NCBI GenBank assembly: GCA_008682415.1
Contig: VANK01000018.1
Span: 1-64,000, forward strand
Length of the DNA stretch: 64,000 nucleotides
From: Acidobacteria bacterium AB60
Lineage (GTDB): Bacteria > Acidobacteriota > Terriglobia > Terriglobales > Acidobacteriaceae
Direction of reading: 5' to 3'
Shown: positions 17,926 to 25,318 of the stretch, piece after piece
Numbering within the stretch: the stretch's first letter is position 1
Layout of the letters: each line of letters opens with the position of its first letter
Notes under the pieces: model-generated
The model's input: the letters and a program-made list of their open reading frames with translations, nothing else
Database searches by the model: none
What the model was told of the DNA's origin: nothing
Made by a program: the position numbers and the translations under genes

Positions 17926-18483
17926 ATGGATTCCCTCCCTCGCCATCAATGTCTCATCTACAGCGGCTCGCCCAGCGCGCATCTGCGAGCCATCTCCCTG
18001 GTCATTCGGGAAAAGCTGCGGCAGGGCTTTCGCTGTGTGTATCTGAATAGCCAGCCCATGGTGGCGGGAATGTGCTCCTACCTGGCCGCCGCCAACGTTG
18101 GCGTCGAAGACGAGGTGCGGCAAGCCAACCTGATCCTCTCCTCGGAACGACCCCATCTGGTGGATGGCCAATTCAACAACGAGGCCATGCTCGAAGACCT
18201 CAGCACCGAGCTTCGGCGCGCCCTGGACGATGGCTACGCGGGACTCTGGGCCACCGGTGACATGACCTGGGAGATGGGCCTCGATCGCGATAGTGAGAAA
18301 TTGGTACGCTACGAGCGCCAGCTGGAACAGCTGTTCCTCAGACATCCGCAGATGGGCGGAGTCTGCCAATACCACGTCGATACGCTGCCGCCGGTTTTTG
18401 TGGCACAGGCAAAGCGGCTGCACCCGGCGTTCTTCATCAATGAAACGCTCTCCATCCTCAACTCCGATTACGCCTCCGCCTGA
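17926..18483 (+). CDS. MEDS-domain protein (DcmR-like sensory domain)
   Basis: This encodes 185 aa, almost entirely one MEDS domain (a RecA/KaiC-like fold named from DcmR). Typical signs are HQCLIYSGSPSAHLRAISLV at the start, a run GFRCVYLNSQPM, LDDGYAGLWATGDMTWEM and, near the end, GVCQYHVDTLPP. In other proteins this domain is fused to histidine kinases or regulators, but here it stands alone behind a chemoreceptor, which suggests a shared sensing role. AAAGGG lies just before the start. The ligand is unknown. Confidence 0.75.
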   Translation: MDSLPRHQCLIYSGSPSAHLRAISLVIREKLRQGFRCVYLNSQPMVAGMCSYLAAANVGVEDEVRQANLILSSERPHLVDGQFNNEAMLEDLSTELRRALDDGYAGLWATGDMTWEMGLDRDSEKLVRYERQLEQLFLRHPQMGGVCQYHVDTLPPVFVAQAKRLHPAFFINETLSILNSDYASA

Positions 18484-18526
18484 ATCTGTCAGCCCACCCG
18501 GTTAACATTTCGGCCCAATGTGCCGA

Positions 18527-18542
18527 TGTGACAGGCGTCACA
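18527..18542. promoter_or_regulatory. Perfect CRP-type operator upstream of the porin gene
   Basis: TGTGACAGGCGTCACA matches TGTGA-N6-TCACA exactly. It lies 145 bp before the porin start, in the only sizable spacer of this region (18484-18687). A Crp/Fnr-family regulator is encoded 2.6 kb away (21196-21936) and could be its partner, though this is inference. Confidence 0.6.
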
Positions 18543-18687
18543 AAAGAATGTGATATCTGGTGCCGCCTCGCTCCGCCACGCGGAGGTGATCCGCGCCCAA
18601 GGGCCCCGTTCCTGCACCATCTGGACCGCGGCTACTTGCGCGAACGCCAGATTCTGGTGTGTCCGCCTTGCGGACTCGGAGGGATCA

Positions 18688-20154
18688 GTGTCCATCAATA
18701 CGCATCAACTATGCCGTCGTGCAATGCTCCTGTTCCTGGGAGTCTTGCTCGCTCCCCTGTGGGCCCAAGGGCAGCAACCTGGCGCCGACCGCGCCGAAAT
18801 GGAAGCGCTCAAAGCTGAACTCAAGCGCATTGAGCTGCGCCTGCAGGAACTTGAGTCCAGGCAAAGTTCCCCTGCCGCACCCGCCGCTGTTCCCGAATCT
18901 GCGACAGCTCCTGCGCCTGAGCCAGCGCCCCTGCAGGCCGTCCCCTCGTCGGGTGCGGAGGCTGTGAAAGAAGCCGCCGATCGCGGTATGGACACCATGG
19001 ATGCCGGCATGGGGGGCGAGACCATCAGCCTGCCTCACATCCCCGAGTTGAAGATCCGCGGCTTCGGCGACATCCGTGGCTTCGTCGCGAATCAGAACAT
19101 GGCCGTCCTGGCCAATTCGCCGGGCTCGCCCACGCCTGCCACGCAGGGCGGCAATGCGACCTTCGCTCTCGGGCTCATGGATTTGTTTGTCACCTCGCAG
19201 ATCACCGAGAAGTTCTCCTACCTTACGGAGATCGGCTTCGAGGCTGACCCGGCTTCGAACGGCGTGGGCGTCGACCTCGAACGCGCCCAGATCAGCTACA
19301 TGCAAAGCGACAAGTTCAGCTTCAGCGCTGGTAGAACCCATGCCATGCTCGGCTACTACAACTCCGCTTTCCATCACGGAACCTGGTTCCAGACCACCAT
19401 CGACCGTCCGCGCATCTTTGAGTTCGAAGACTCCGGCGGTCCATTGCCCATTCACAACATCGGCGTCTCCGCCATGGGCAAACTCCCCGGCAACAAGGTG
19501 CAGCTGCATTGGTTCGGCGAAGTCGGCAACGGCAAACAAACCTATTCGCTGCAAAGCACCGTGACTCCCGCCAACGTGCTGGCCGATCACACTGGCAAAT
19601 CCACCAATATCGGCTTCTACCTCACCCCGCGCACTGAAAACAACCTGCGCGCCGGCTTCAACTGGTATCAGGCCAGCCTCGTTCCCCAGATCGGCCAGAT
19701 GCCCGGCTATGGCACGCCTGCTTTCCCGTTCCCCAATGCCGCTTCTTACTACAAGCAGAACATCTTCATCGCTCACGCCATCTACATCACTCCAACCTTC
19801 GAGTTCATGGCAGAAGACGCCGAGATTCGCGACCGGGCCCGCGGCGCGAATCAGCCGCTCTACACCTCCGGAGGCTACGCCCAAATCTCTCGGGCGTTCG
19901 GCTCCATGCGTCCCTACTTCCGCTATCAGTGGTTGAATCCCAACTTCCGCGATCCAAACAACGCATGGGTTGGCCGTTGGGTCGGGCCAAGCCCCGGTGT
20001 TCGTTGGGACATCAACACATTCGTCGCGTTGAAGACCGAGTTCTCTCACTTCGACTGGAAGAACTTCAGCGCCGATCAATCCGGAACCCAGACCCTGCCT
20101 GTCCAGCACAAGTCTCTCGACCAGCTGGGACTGCAGTTGACCTACACCTTCTGA
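18688..20154 (+). CDS. Outer-membrane porin-like beta-barrel with N-terminal coiled coil
   Basis: This encodes 488 aa from GTG 18688, chosen because GGAGGG lies 4-6 nt upstream and a signal peptide follows (AMLLFLGVLLAPLWAQGQQ). A coiled coil (~35-60, MEALKAELKRIELRLQELES) and a Pro/Ala-rich linker lead to a beta-barrel of about 350 residues (LKIRGFGDIRGFVA, FSAGRTHAMLGYYNSAFHHG). It ends with a C-terminal Phe (LGLQLTYTF), the outer-membrane signature. The overall architecture resembles phosphate-selective-type porins. The following gene encodes a small phosphate-binding-like protein 13 bp away, so the pair probably serves anion uptake. Confidence 0.75.
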   Translation: MSINTHQLCRRAMLLFLGVLLAPLWAQGQQPGADRAEMEALKAELKRIELRLQELESRQSSPAAPAAVPESATAPAPEPAPLQAVPSSGAEAVKEAADRGMDTMDAGMGGETISLPHIPELKIRGFGDIRGFVANQNMAVLANSPGSPTPATQGGNATFALGLMDLFVTSQITEKFSYLTEIGFEADPASNGVGVDLERAQISYMQSDKFSFSAGRTHAMLGYYNSAFHHGTWFQTTIDRPRIFEFEDSGGPLPIHNIGVSAMGKLPGNKVQLHWFGEVGNGKQTYSLQSTVTPANVLADHTGKSTNIGFYLTPRTENNLRAGFNWYQASLVPQIGQMPGYGTPAFPFPNAASYYKQNIFIAHAIYITPTFEFMAEDAEIRDRARGANQPLYTSGGYAQISRAFGSMRPYFRYQWLNPNFRDPNNAWVGRWVGPSPGVRWDINTFVALKTEFSHFDWKNFSADQSGTQTLPVQHKSLDQLGLQLTYTF

Positions 20155-20167
20155 GGAGTGAACTCAC

Positions 20168-20626
20168 ATGAGATCCAGGAAATGGCTGGCTGTTCCGCTG
20201 GCAATCTTGTCCTGCTCTTACGTCACATCCATGTCCCCGGCCGCCGCGCAGTCGCCCGACGAATTGGTTCTGGTGGTGAACTCCGCCAACGACGCCGCTC
20301 AGGGACTCACGAAAGACGACGCCAGGAAACTGCTGCTGGGCGAGACCACAACCTGGTCCAATAAGGCCAAGGTCGTGATCGCTCTTCCGCCCTCGGGGTC
20401 TCCCCAGCGCGAAGCCATTCTCAAGCGCGTCTGCGGCATGAACGAGACCATCTACACGCGGCGGCAATTGCAGGCGGCGTTCACGGGAAACCAGGCAGCT
20501 TCGCTCCACGATGCGCCCTCCGCAGCGGTCGTGAAGAACTTCGTCAAGACCAACCCCGGCGCCCTGGGCTTTCTGCATAAGTCTGAAGTGGATGCATCGG
20601 TGAAGGTTGCGATGGACGTGCAGTAA
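20168..20626 (+). CDS. Small periplasmic PstS-like (phosphate-binding superfamily) protein
   Basis: This encodes 152 aa. A signal peptide ends AAAQS. The mature domain of ~125 residues is a single lobe of the PBP-like phosphate-binding fold: ELVLVVNSAND, LTKDDARKLLLGETTTW, then SGSPQREAILKRVCGM and, near the end, KTNPGALGFLHKSEV. Canonical PstS is about 330 aa, so this is a short form, often found next to porins. It is 13 bp after the porin stop, with GAGG shared across the junction (TGAGGAGTG). The ligand is unknown. Confidence 0.78.
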   Translation: MRSRKWLAVPLAILSCSYVTSMSPAAAQSPDELVLVVNSANDAAQGLTKDDARKLLLGETTTWSNKAKVVIALPPSGSPQREAILKRVCGMNETIYTRRQLQAAFTGNQAASLHDAPSAAVVKNFVKTNPGALGFLHKSEVDASVKVAMDVQ

Positions 20627-20734
20627 GATCTGACCGGACGGATTGGATTGCGCATGACCGTTCTCGAAACGGCATGCGCCATTTCTCCTGGGCCGACGAT
20701 CGAACCGCGTCAGACTCGATCGGGTTCTGTTGAC

Positions 20735-21124
20735 TCAGCCCTCCGCGACTTGGCCAGATAACCACTCCAGCCCGCGGAGTAGCTCAAACGGCCCGGCCGG
20801 CGGAGCAAGGCTCAGGTCCGCTTGTTGCTCGTGATGATCTTGGATCTCCGTTCGTACTCGTAGAACGCGCGCCGCCGGCACCTCGCGGCGGATCCGTCCG
20901 ATGTACTCGCGAGCCCGGTCGCTCTCAATTGACTGGCATATCAGGAAGATCTCAAATTCACCGAAGTGGGCGAACTCAGCCACCTGCCGGCTGAATACAT
21001 GCTCGGCGGAGTAACCCTGATTCTGCAGCAGCAGGAGTCGGGTGATCGCAAGGTTCTGATCGTCGCTGATTTGAAGCACGCGCGGCTTCTGCGCACCAGC
21101 GTGGCGCTTTCGTGTTCGGGGCAT
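20735..21124 (-). CDS. Receiver-like protein without clear phosphoacceptor
   Basis: This encodes 129 aa from ATG 21124. The core looks like a response-regulator receiver: RVLQISDDQNLAITRLLLLQ, then a segment FEIFLICQSIESDRA and ARVLRVRTEIQDHH. The acidic pair DD is present, but the segment where the phosphorylated Asp should be reads LICQ, with no Asp. If it belongs to the family, it is a degenerate (pseudo-)receiver. It starts 71 nt after the Crp/Fnr gene on the same strand and is probably cotranscribed. A longer frame starts at 21268 but overlaps the regulator. Confidence 0.65.
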   Translation of the reverse strand: MPRTRKRHAGAQKPRVLQISDDQNLAITRLLLLQNQGYSAEHVFSRQVAEFAHFGEFEIFLICQSIESDRAREYIGRIRREVPAARVLRVRTEIQDHHEQQADLSLAPPAGPFELLRGLEWLSGQVAEG

Positions 21125-21195
21125 GTTCGCTCGGACGAGGAAATTGGTCGACCTTTCCTTCCTTGTACCGGCATCCCTGCGCGGGTGTCTGTGGC

Positions 21196-21936
21196 TCACC
21201 CCACAGACGCACGGTCTGCCCCGAAGATCGCCCGGAATTGCGCGCGCAAAAGTGAATAACATTCGCACGCGGCGTCTTCCAGCATGGGGCGATTGATGAT
21301 CGTCACCAGGCCGCGGTGATAGTCGATCAGCCCCGCGCGCTTCAGTGCGCCCGCCGCAATCGTCGCCGTCGAGCGCTCCGCTCCGATCATCTGGGCAAGA
21401 AACTCCTGAGTCAGCTGCAGGGTATCGGCCTCAACAATATCGGAGGTCATCAGCAGCCACCGTGCCAGTCTCGGCTCGGTCGCATGCAGACGGTTGCAAA
21501 GCGCAGTCTGCGCCGCCTGCGCCAGCTGCGCGTAGATAAAGTCATGGACCGCGTGTGCCATCGGGCCGCCCCTCAGAAACTCGGCTCGAAAGGATCCCGT
21601 GGGCAGGCTGAACCCACGCCCTGCTACCTGCATGATTGTGTGGTGGGGCGAGCCGGGATGGCCCAGCACCGAACTAATGCCAACGAATCCCTCGCGCCCA
21701 ATCAAACCCACTTCCACCGATGCCCCTGCGCTCGACAAGGCCGTCGCAGATGCCATTCCCTCCTCGAGAAAATACAGAAATTTATCGGCACTGGCGGGTT
21801 CCCGCAATACCTTGCCCAGAGGTAGATCGATGGGCTCCGCTTGGGCGAGCAGTTCTCTCGATTCTGAGGCCGAAATCCGCGCCAGGATACGGTTCCGGTA
21901 GCCGGACTGCGACGTCGAAATGTGCTTCGGTTCCAT
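21196..21936 (-). CDS. Crp/Fnr-family transcription regulator
   Basis: This encodes 246 aa from ATG 21936 (GAGG 4 nt upstream). The cyclic-nucleotide-binding-like domain is at ~10-150 (DLPLGKVLREPASADKFLYFLEEGMAS, VGLIGREGFVG) and the winged helix at ~160-230 (LARWLLMTSDIVEADTLQLT, EFLAQMIGAERSTATIAAG as recognition helix). There are no four-cysteine Fe-S ligands, so it is not a classical FNR, and the residues that would bind cAMP (GELALL-type) are not evident. The perfect CRP-type boxes in the window (18527, 23500) are natural candidate sites. Confidence 0.88.
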   Translation of the reverse strand: MEPKHISTSQSGYRNRILARISASESRELLAQAEPIDLPLGKVLREPASADKFLYFLEEGMASATALSSAGASVEVGLIGREGFVGISSVLGHPGSPHHTIMQVAGRGFSLPTGSFRAEFLRGGPMAHAVHDFIYAQLAQAAQTALCNRLHATEPRLARWLLMTSDIVEADTLQLTQEFLAQMIGAERSTATIAAGALKRAGLIDYHRGLVTIINRPMLEDAACECYSLLRAQFRAIFGADRASVG

Positions 21937-22254
21937 TGCCTCACGGATGCGAAAGGCAGGTTTTGGGTGACCACCCCCTCCGCACTTTAGGCAAAAATGC
22001 TCGCCCAAGCGAAAATAGTCGCTCTGGAGCGATCTTTTCCCCGGATTTGAATGCCTGCTTGTAAAGAGTTACTTACGTCACCCTAAAGCATACATTCGAT
22101 GAGCAGTTAAATTGCCCCTCTGTGTGCTTGAGCAAATTTCACCCCGCCCCACCTCCTCCACACTGAACAGGCAATGTGGGTTCCCCCGAGGAGCAGCTTC
22201 AGGGCCGCAAGCTCTGAGATTGCCAGATCGGCTCACATTTGATGAAGGTGCCGG

Positions 22255-22413
22255 ATGAGCCACTCAAATGTCGTGATGCCCGCTCTGATCCTGATCACCA
22301 TGGCCTTTGCGCTCGCCGACCTTCGGCGGGTCGCCAAATTCCGGCTGACCTACGGGCTCGCCTGGGGCGCAGCCATTGCCATTGCGCTGGGCTGTGGATT
22401 CTTGATCGGCTGA
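22255..22413 (+). CDS. Very small two-span membrane protein
   Basis: This is an ATG-initiated reading frame of 52 codons with AAGGTG 6 nt upstream. The product starts MSHSNVVMPALILITMAFAL and ends AIAIALGCGFLIG. Two hydrophobic helices flank a short basic loop (DLRRVAKFRL). The codon pattern (G/C at third positions) matches neighbouring genes, so it is plausibly real. Function is unknown. Confidence 0.5.
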   Translation: MSHSNVVMPALILITMAFALADLRRVAKFRLTYGLAWGAAIAIALGCGFLIG

Positions 22414-22508
22414 TCGTGAAAACAGCTTTCATGCGCGCTTTTCGGACTTGATCAGTCCTGAAACCTGTCAAGCGCCGCATCTGTGGAAAATCGAGACAAG
22501 TTCAACAT

Positions 22509-22574
22509 AACAAAGCGAAAATAAATCTCCCCAATGTTGGGGTTTAATTATTCGAAGTTGCTACGCTGAGAATA
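22509..22574 (+). promoter_or_regulatory. Copy 1 of a repeated promoter-like/non-coding motif
   Basis: This holds CGAAA, then after 16 nt TTGGGG (22537), then after 19 nt TACGCT (22562). The second copy is at 40557-40621 with the same spacings. Between the TTGGGG and the following CTGA, 25 of 33 positions are identical without gaps, including TAATT and TTCGAA. It may be a promoter or the start of a non-coding RNA. The rest of 22414-22765 has one clear hairpin (22633-22671) and no gene. Confidence 0.45.
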
Positions 22575-22632
22575 AGCCGAAAAACACAGACCTGGTTGTC
22601 CCGATCTTGAATGCGGGACCGAACCAGCGCAC

Positions 22633-22671
22633 GCCCACCGGACCGAGCCGATCCTGGCCCAACCGGTGGGC
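22633..22671 (+). other. Stem-loop in the leader of the 92-aa gene
   Basis: A perfect 9-bp stem (GCCCACCGG, 22633-22641, with 22663-22671) has a 21-nt loop, followed by a weak T-rich stretch (GTGTTTTCGG). It lies about 95 nt before the start at 22766 and about 65 nt after the promoter-like motif. It could be an attenuator or the end of a short RNA. Confidence 0.4.
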
Positions 22672-22765
22672 ATTCGTGTTTTCGGCCCGGCGGCCGCAGC
22701 TTCGGCCGCCCCATAGACTCCCGCACTGAGTGCAGGGCAGGTCAGAAAGAAGGGATCGTTTCGCC

Positions 22766-23044
22766 ATGGCCAACATTCTCGTAAACATCGAAAAAGGCAT
22801 TGAAATCGGGGCAGAGGACGCTCTGAAATGGCTTTCCGGCGCCAATCGCGCACTGAAAGCTGCCCCCGCTGTTGTGGCTGCTCTGGCAACTCTCATCGGG
22901 GCCGTCGAAAAGCCCCTCGGCGATGTGGCTGCGGTTTCCGCAAACCCGCTGAACATCGAACTGGACATCCGGACCGTGCAGGACCTCAAGGCCGTCTGGC
23001 CTGAGGTCAAGATCTTCCTCACCAGCCTGGGCGTTAAGTTCTAA
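22766..23044 (+). CDS. Small protein of unknown function (92 aa)
   Basis: ATG 22766 follows AGAAGGGA. The protein starts MANILVNIEKGIEIGAED and has an Ala/Val-rich helix (APAVVAALATLIGAVEKPLGD) then a mixed tail (LDIRTVQDLKAVWPEVKIFL). It may associate with membranes but has no clear signal peptide. It is followed 116 bp later by another small hydrophobic protein on the same strand. The pair may work together, perhaps as a small phage-derived unit, but no phage gene is nearby. Function is unknown. Confidence 0.55.
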   Translation: MANILVNIEKGIEIGAEDALKWLSGANRALKAAPAVVAALATLIGAVEKPLGDVAAVSANPLNIELDIRTVQDLKAVWPEVKIFLTSLGVKF

Positions 23045-23159
23045 CCAGGACTCTGCGCCAGGCTCTCATCTCTGGCTCTCTTCCATTACAGCGGAGTGGC
23101 CGCACCATGCCCGGGGGATCGTTCACCCGGCTCACGTCAACTTTCTCCAAGGAGCTTGA

Positions 23160-23384
23160 ATGAACGCGCTCTCGAACATCTGGAATCACCCGCGCACATC
23201 GACCGCCGGCCTCTTAATCGGGGTCGCGAGCATCGGCAGCGTACTCGGTCAGCAGGGAATCACGCTCGGAAAAGCCGGTACCGGCAGCATCGTCTCTCTC
23301 GCCACGGGCATCGCGACAGTCCTGCTCGGCCTCCTCGCGAAAGACCCGGCGGCGCAACCGCCTGACCGCGAGTCCGCCAACTGA
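23160..23384 (+). CDS. Small holin-like membrane protein
   Basis: This encodes 74 aa with AAGGAG 5-6 nt before ATG. There are two hydrophobic stretches (TAGLLIGVASIGSVLGQQG and GSIVSLATGIATVLLGLLA) and a hydrophilic end. Size and shape recall holins or small channel proteins, but no lytic enzyme is nearby. It is the second of the small-protein pair with 22766-23044. Confidence 0.55.
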   Translation: MNALSNIWNHPRTSTAGLLIGVASIGSVLGQQGITLGKAGTGSIVSLATGIATVLLGLLAKDPAAQPPDRESAN

Positions 23385-23409
23385 CTCATCCTCAACTGAA
23401 CCGAAAAGT

Positions 23410-23425
23410 CGTGAGCTGAGTCACA
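23410..23425. promoter_or_regulatory. CRP-type box (one mismatch) in a convergent spacer
   Basis: CGTGAGCTGAGTCACA differs from TGTGA-N6-TCACA at the first base only. The spacer lies between two genes that converge, so no known promoter is served. Confidence 0.4.
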
Positions 23426-23499
23426 TTCCATGCAGGAAATTCGTCCATCCGGCCCTAAGCCGCGAGGGCGCAAAGCATGCTGATTCCTACTCGTGCGAA

Positions 23500-23515
23500 T
23501 GTGACTCATCTCACA
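23500..23515. promoter_or_regulatory. Perfect CRP-type box in a convergent spacer
   Basis: TGTGACTCATCTCACA matches TGTGA-N6-TCACA exactly, 90 bp from the imperfect box at 23410. The box ends 17 bp before the 3' end of the amidohydrolase gene. Confidence 0.5.
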
Positions 23516-23531
23516 AGTGAGGAGCGAAAAT

Positions 23532-25220
23532 TCATCGCTTCTGATAAACGATGCGCCCGTCGAAGACGGTCATCTCCACGCTGACATTCTGGATCTGCTC
23601 CGGGGTGATCGAAAAGATGTCGTCGCTCAACTCCACCAGGTCGGCAAGCTTGCCCGGTTCGATCGATCCCTTCACGCTCTCCTGGTGCTCGGCGAATGCC
23701 GAACCCACCGTGTACGCGTGAACTGCTTGCGCAACACTGATCTTCTCTTCGGGAATCCATCCTCCCGGGTTCTTTCCATCAAGCGTCTGCCGCGTGGCCG
23801 CCGCGTAGATGCCCAGGATTGGGTTAAGCGGCGCGACCGGCCAGTCTGAGCCGAAGGCCAGCGTAGCGCCGGCGTTCAGCAGCGACTTCCACGCGTAGCT
23901 GGAACGGATGCGCTCCGGTCCCAGCACCGACTCGGCCCAGCGGCCATCATCGATCGCGTGATACGGCTGCATCGAGGCAATCACCCCCAGCTTCGCGAAC
24001 CGCGCGAAATCCTGCGGATGCAGGTGCTGAGCGTGCTCAATGCGCGCCCGCCGGTCGGCCGGCCCATCGTCCTTCGCCAAGCGCGCGTACAAGTCCAGAA
24101 TGGTCCGATTGGCGCGATCGCCGATGGCATGAATCGAGATCTGAAGGCCAGCCTTGTCGGCCGCTCGCATCTCGGAGTAAAAGCGTTCCGGATCGAGCAG
24201 GTCCGGGCTGGCAATGCCGCTCTTCTCGGGATGATTCGCAAAAGGTGCATCCATCCATGCCGTGGCGGACCCAAGCGCTCCATCCGCGAATGCCTTCAGA
24301 TTCCCGAGGCGCAGGTGCGGCCCTCCGAAGGGCGCTTCCACCCCGGGATCGGCCAGCAGCTTGTAATCGCGCACCGGCATCGCCTCATAGATGCGCACCG
24401 TCAACTTTCCGGCGCGATCCAGTTTCTGAAACTCGCGAAAGACCTCGGGTTGCGTATGATCTTCCGAAGAGTCCGCCATGTTCTGCACGCTGGTGATGCC
24501 GTGCGCCGCGGCTTCCCGCAGAGCGGCTTCCATCGCACGGTCCTGCTCTTCTGGAGAAGGCGGCGGAATAATGCGCTCCACCAGGGCCGTCGCGGCGTCC
24601 TTCAGGATGCCCGTCGGATTGCCGTCTTGATCGCGCTCGATCTCTCCGCCCGGCACGTCCGGCGTATTGCGAGTCACCCCCGCCATCTTTAATGCCAGGG
24701 CGTCGGCCAGGGCCATGTGTCCGTCGAGCCGCCATAGCATCGCTGGATGATCGCCGCAGGCCTCATCAATGAGTTGATGATTGGGCAGCGCAGCCGGGCT
24801 CCAGCGCTGATGATCCCAGTTACCATTGCGGATCCAGGCTCCGCTGGGAAGCGTCTTTGCATATTCCGCAATGCGTTCCCGCATCTCGGCCTGGCTCTTG
24901 GCGCTCCCCAGCTGAATACTGATGAGCGAGGAGCCGCCCGCGAGAAAATGCACATGCGCATCGTTGAACCCGGGCAGCACCAGGTGCCCCTTGAGATCGA
25001 TCACCTGGGTTTGCGGCCCAATGTATTTGCGGATCAGCGCGTCCTCGCCAACCGCCGCAATGATCGAGCCGCTCAGCGCCACGGCCTGCACCATCGGCTG
25101 TGCCGGATTCTCGGTCCAAACCTTGCCGTTGAGCAGCACCACAGTTGCGGATTGAGCCGATGCCATAGAAGTAAAAGCGAACATTACCAGGGCCGTTGCG
25201 AACAGTTTACGAGCCGTCAT
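23532..25220 (-). CDS. Secreted amidohydrolase (YtcJ-like, amidohydrolase family 3)
   Basis: This encodes 562 aa. A Sec signal peptide (residues 1-22) ends ASAQS. The metal-binding motif is HVHF at ~87 in LPGFNDAHVHFLAGG. Further motifs are HGITSVQNMADSSE, SIHAIGDRANRTILDLY, ARIEHAQHLHPQDF and FGSDWPVAPLNP (the conserved Asp). The family hydrolyses amide or imine bonds, and YtcJ-like members have no single known substrate. Export to the periplasm is indicated by the signal. It starts 98 bp downstream of the PqiA-like gene on the same strand. Confidence 0.88.
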   Translation of the reverse strand: MTARKLFATALVMFAFTSMASAQSATVVLLNGKVWTENPAQPMVQAVALSGSIIAAVGEDALIRKYIGPQTQVIDLKGHLVLPGFNDAHVHFLAGGSSLISIQLGSAKSQAEMRERIAEYAKTLPSGAWIRNGNWDHQRWSPAALPNHQLIDEACGDHPAMLWRLDGHMALADALALKMAGVTRNTPDVPGGEIERDQDGNPTGILKDAATALVERIIPPPSPEEQDRAMEAALREAAAHGITSVQNMADSSEDHTQPEVFREFQKLDRAGKLTVRIYEAMPVRDYKLLADPGVEAPFGGPHLRLGNLKAFADGALGSATAWMDAPFANHPEKSGIASPDLLDPERFYSEMRAADKAGLQISIHAIGDRANRTILDLYARLAKDDGPADRRARIEHAQHLHPQDFARFAKLGVIASMQPYHAIDDGRWAESVLGPERIRSSYAWKSLLNAGATLAFGSDWPVAPLNPILGIYAAATRQTLDGKNPGGWIPEEKISVAQAVHAYTVGSAFAEHQESVKGSIEPGKLADLVELSDDIFSITPEQIQNVSVEMTVFDGRIVYQKR

Positions 25221-25318
25221 GCGTCACCGGGGTCTTTGCAAGTGGGGTTTGGGAGCTCACGCGGAAGACGTGCTGAACTCGTCTGCAGTTTAATCGATTG
25301 TTGCCGCCAGGCGCAGAG

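Noticed and set aside
22255..23384. Prophage remnant around the holin-like gene
   Set aside because: No integrase, capsid, terminase or lysis enzyme; only three small hydrophobic or unknown proteins.
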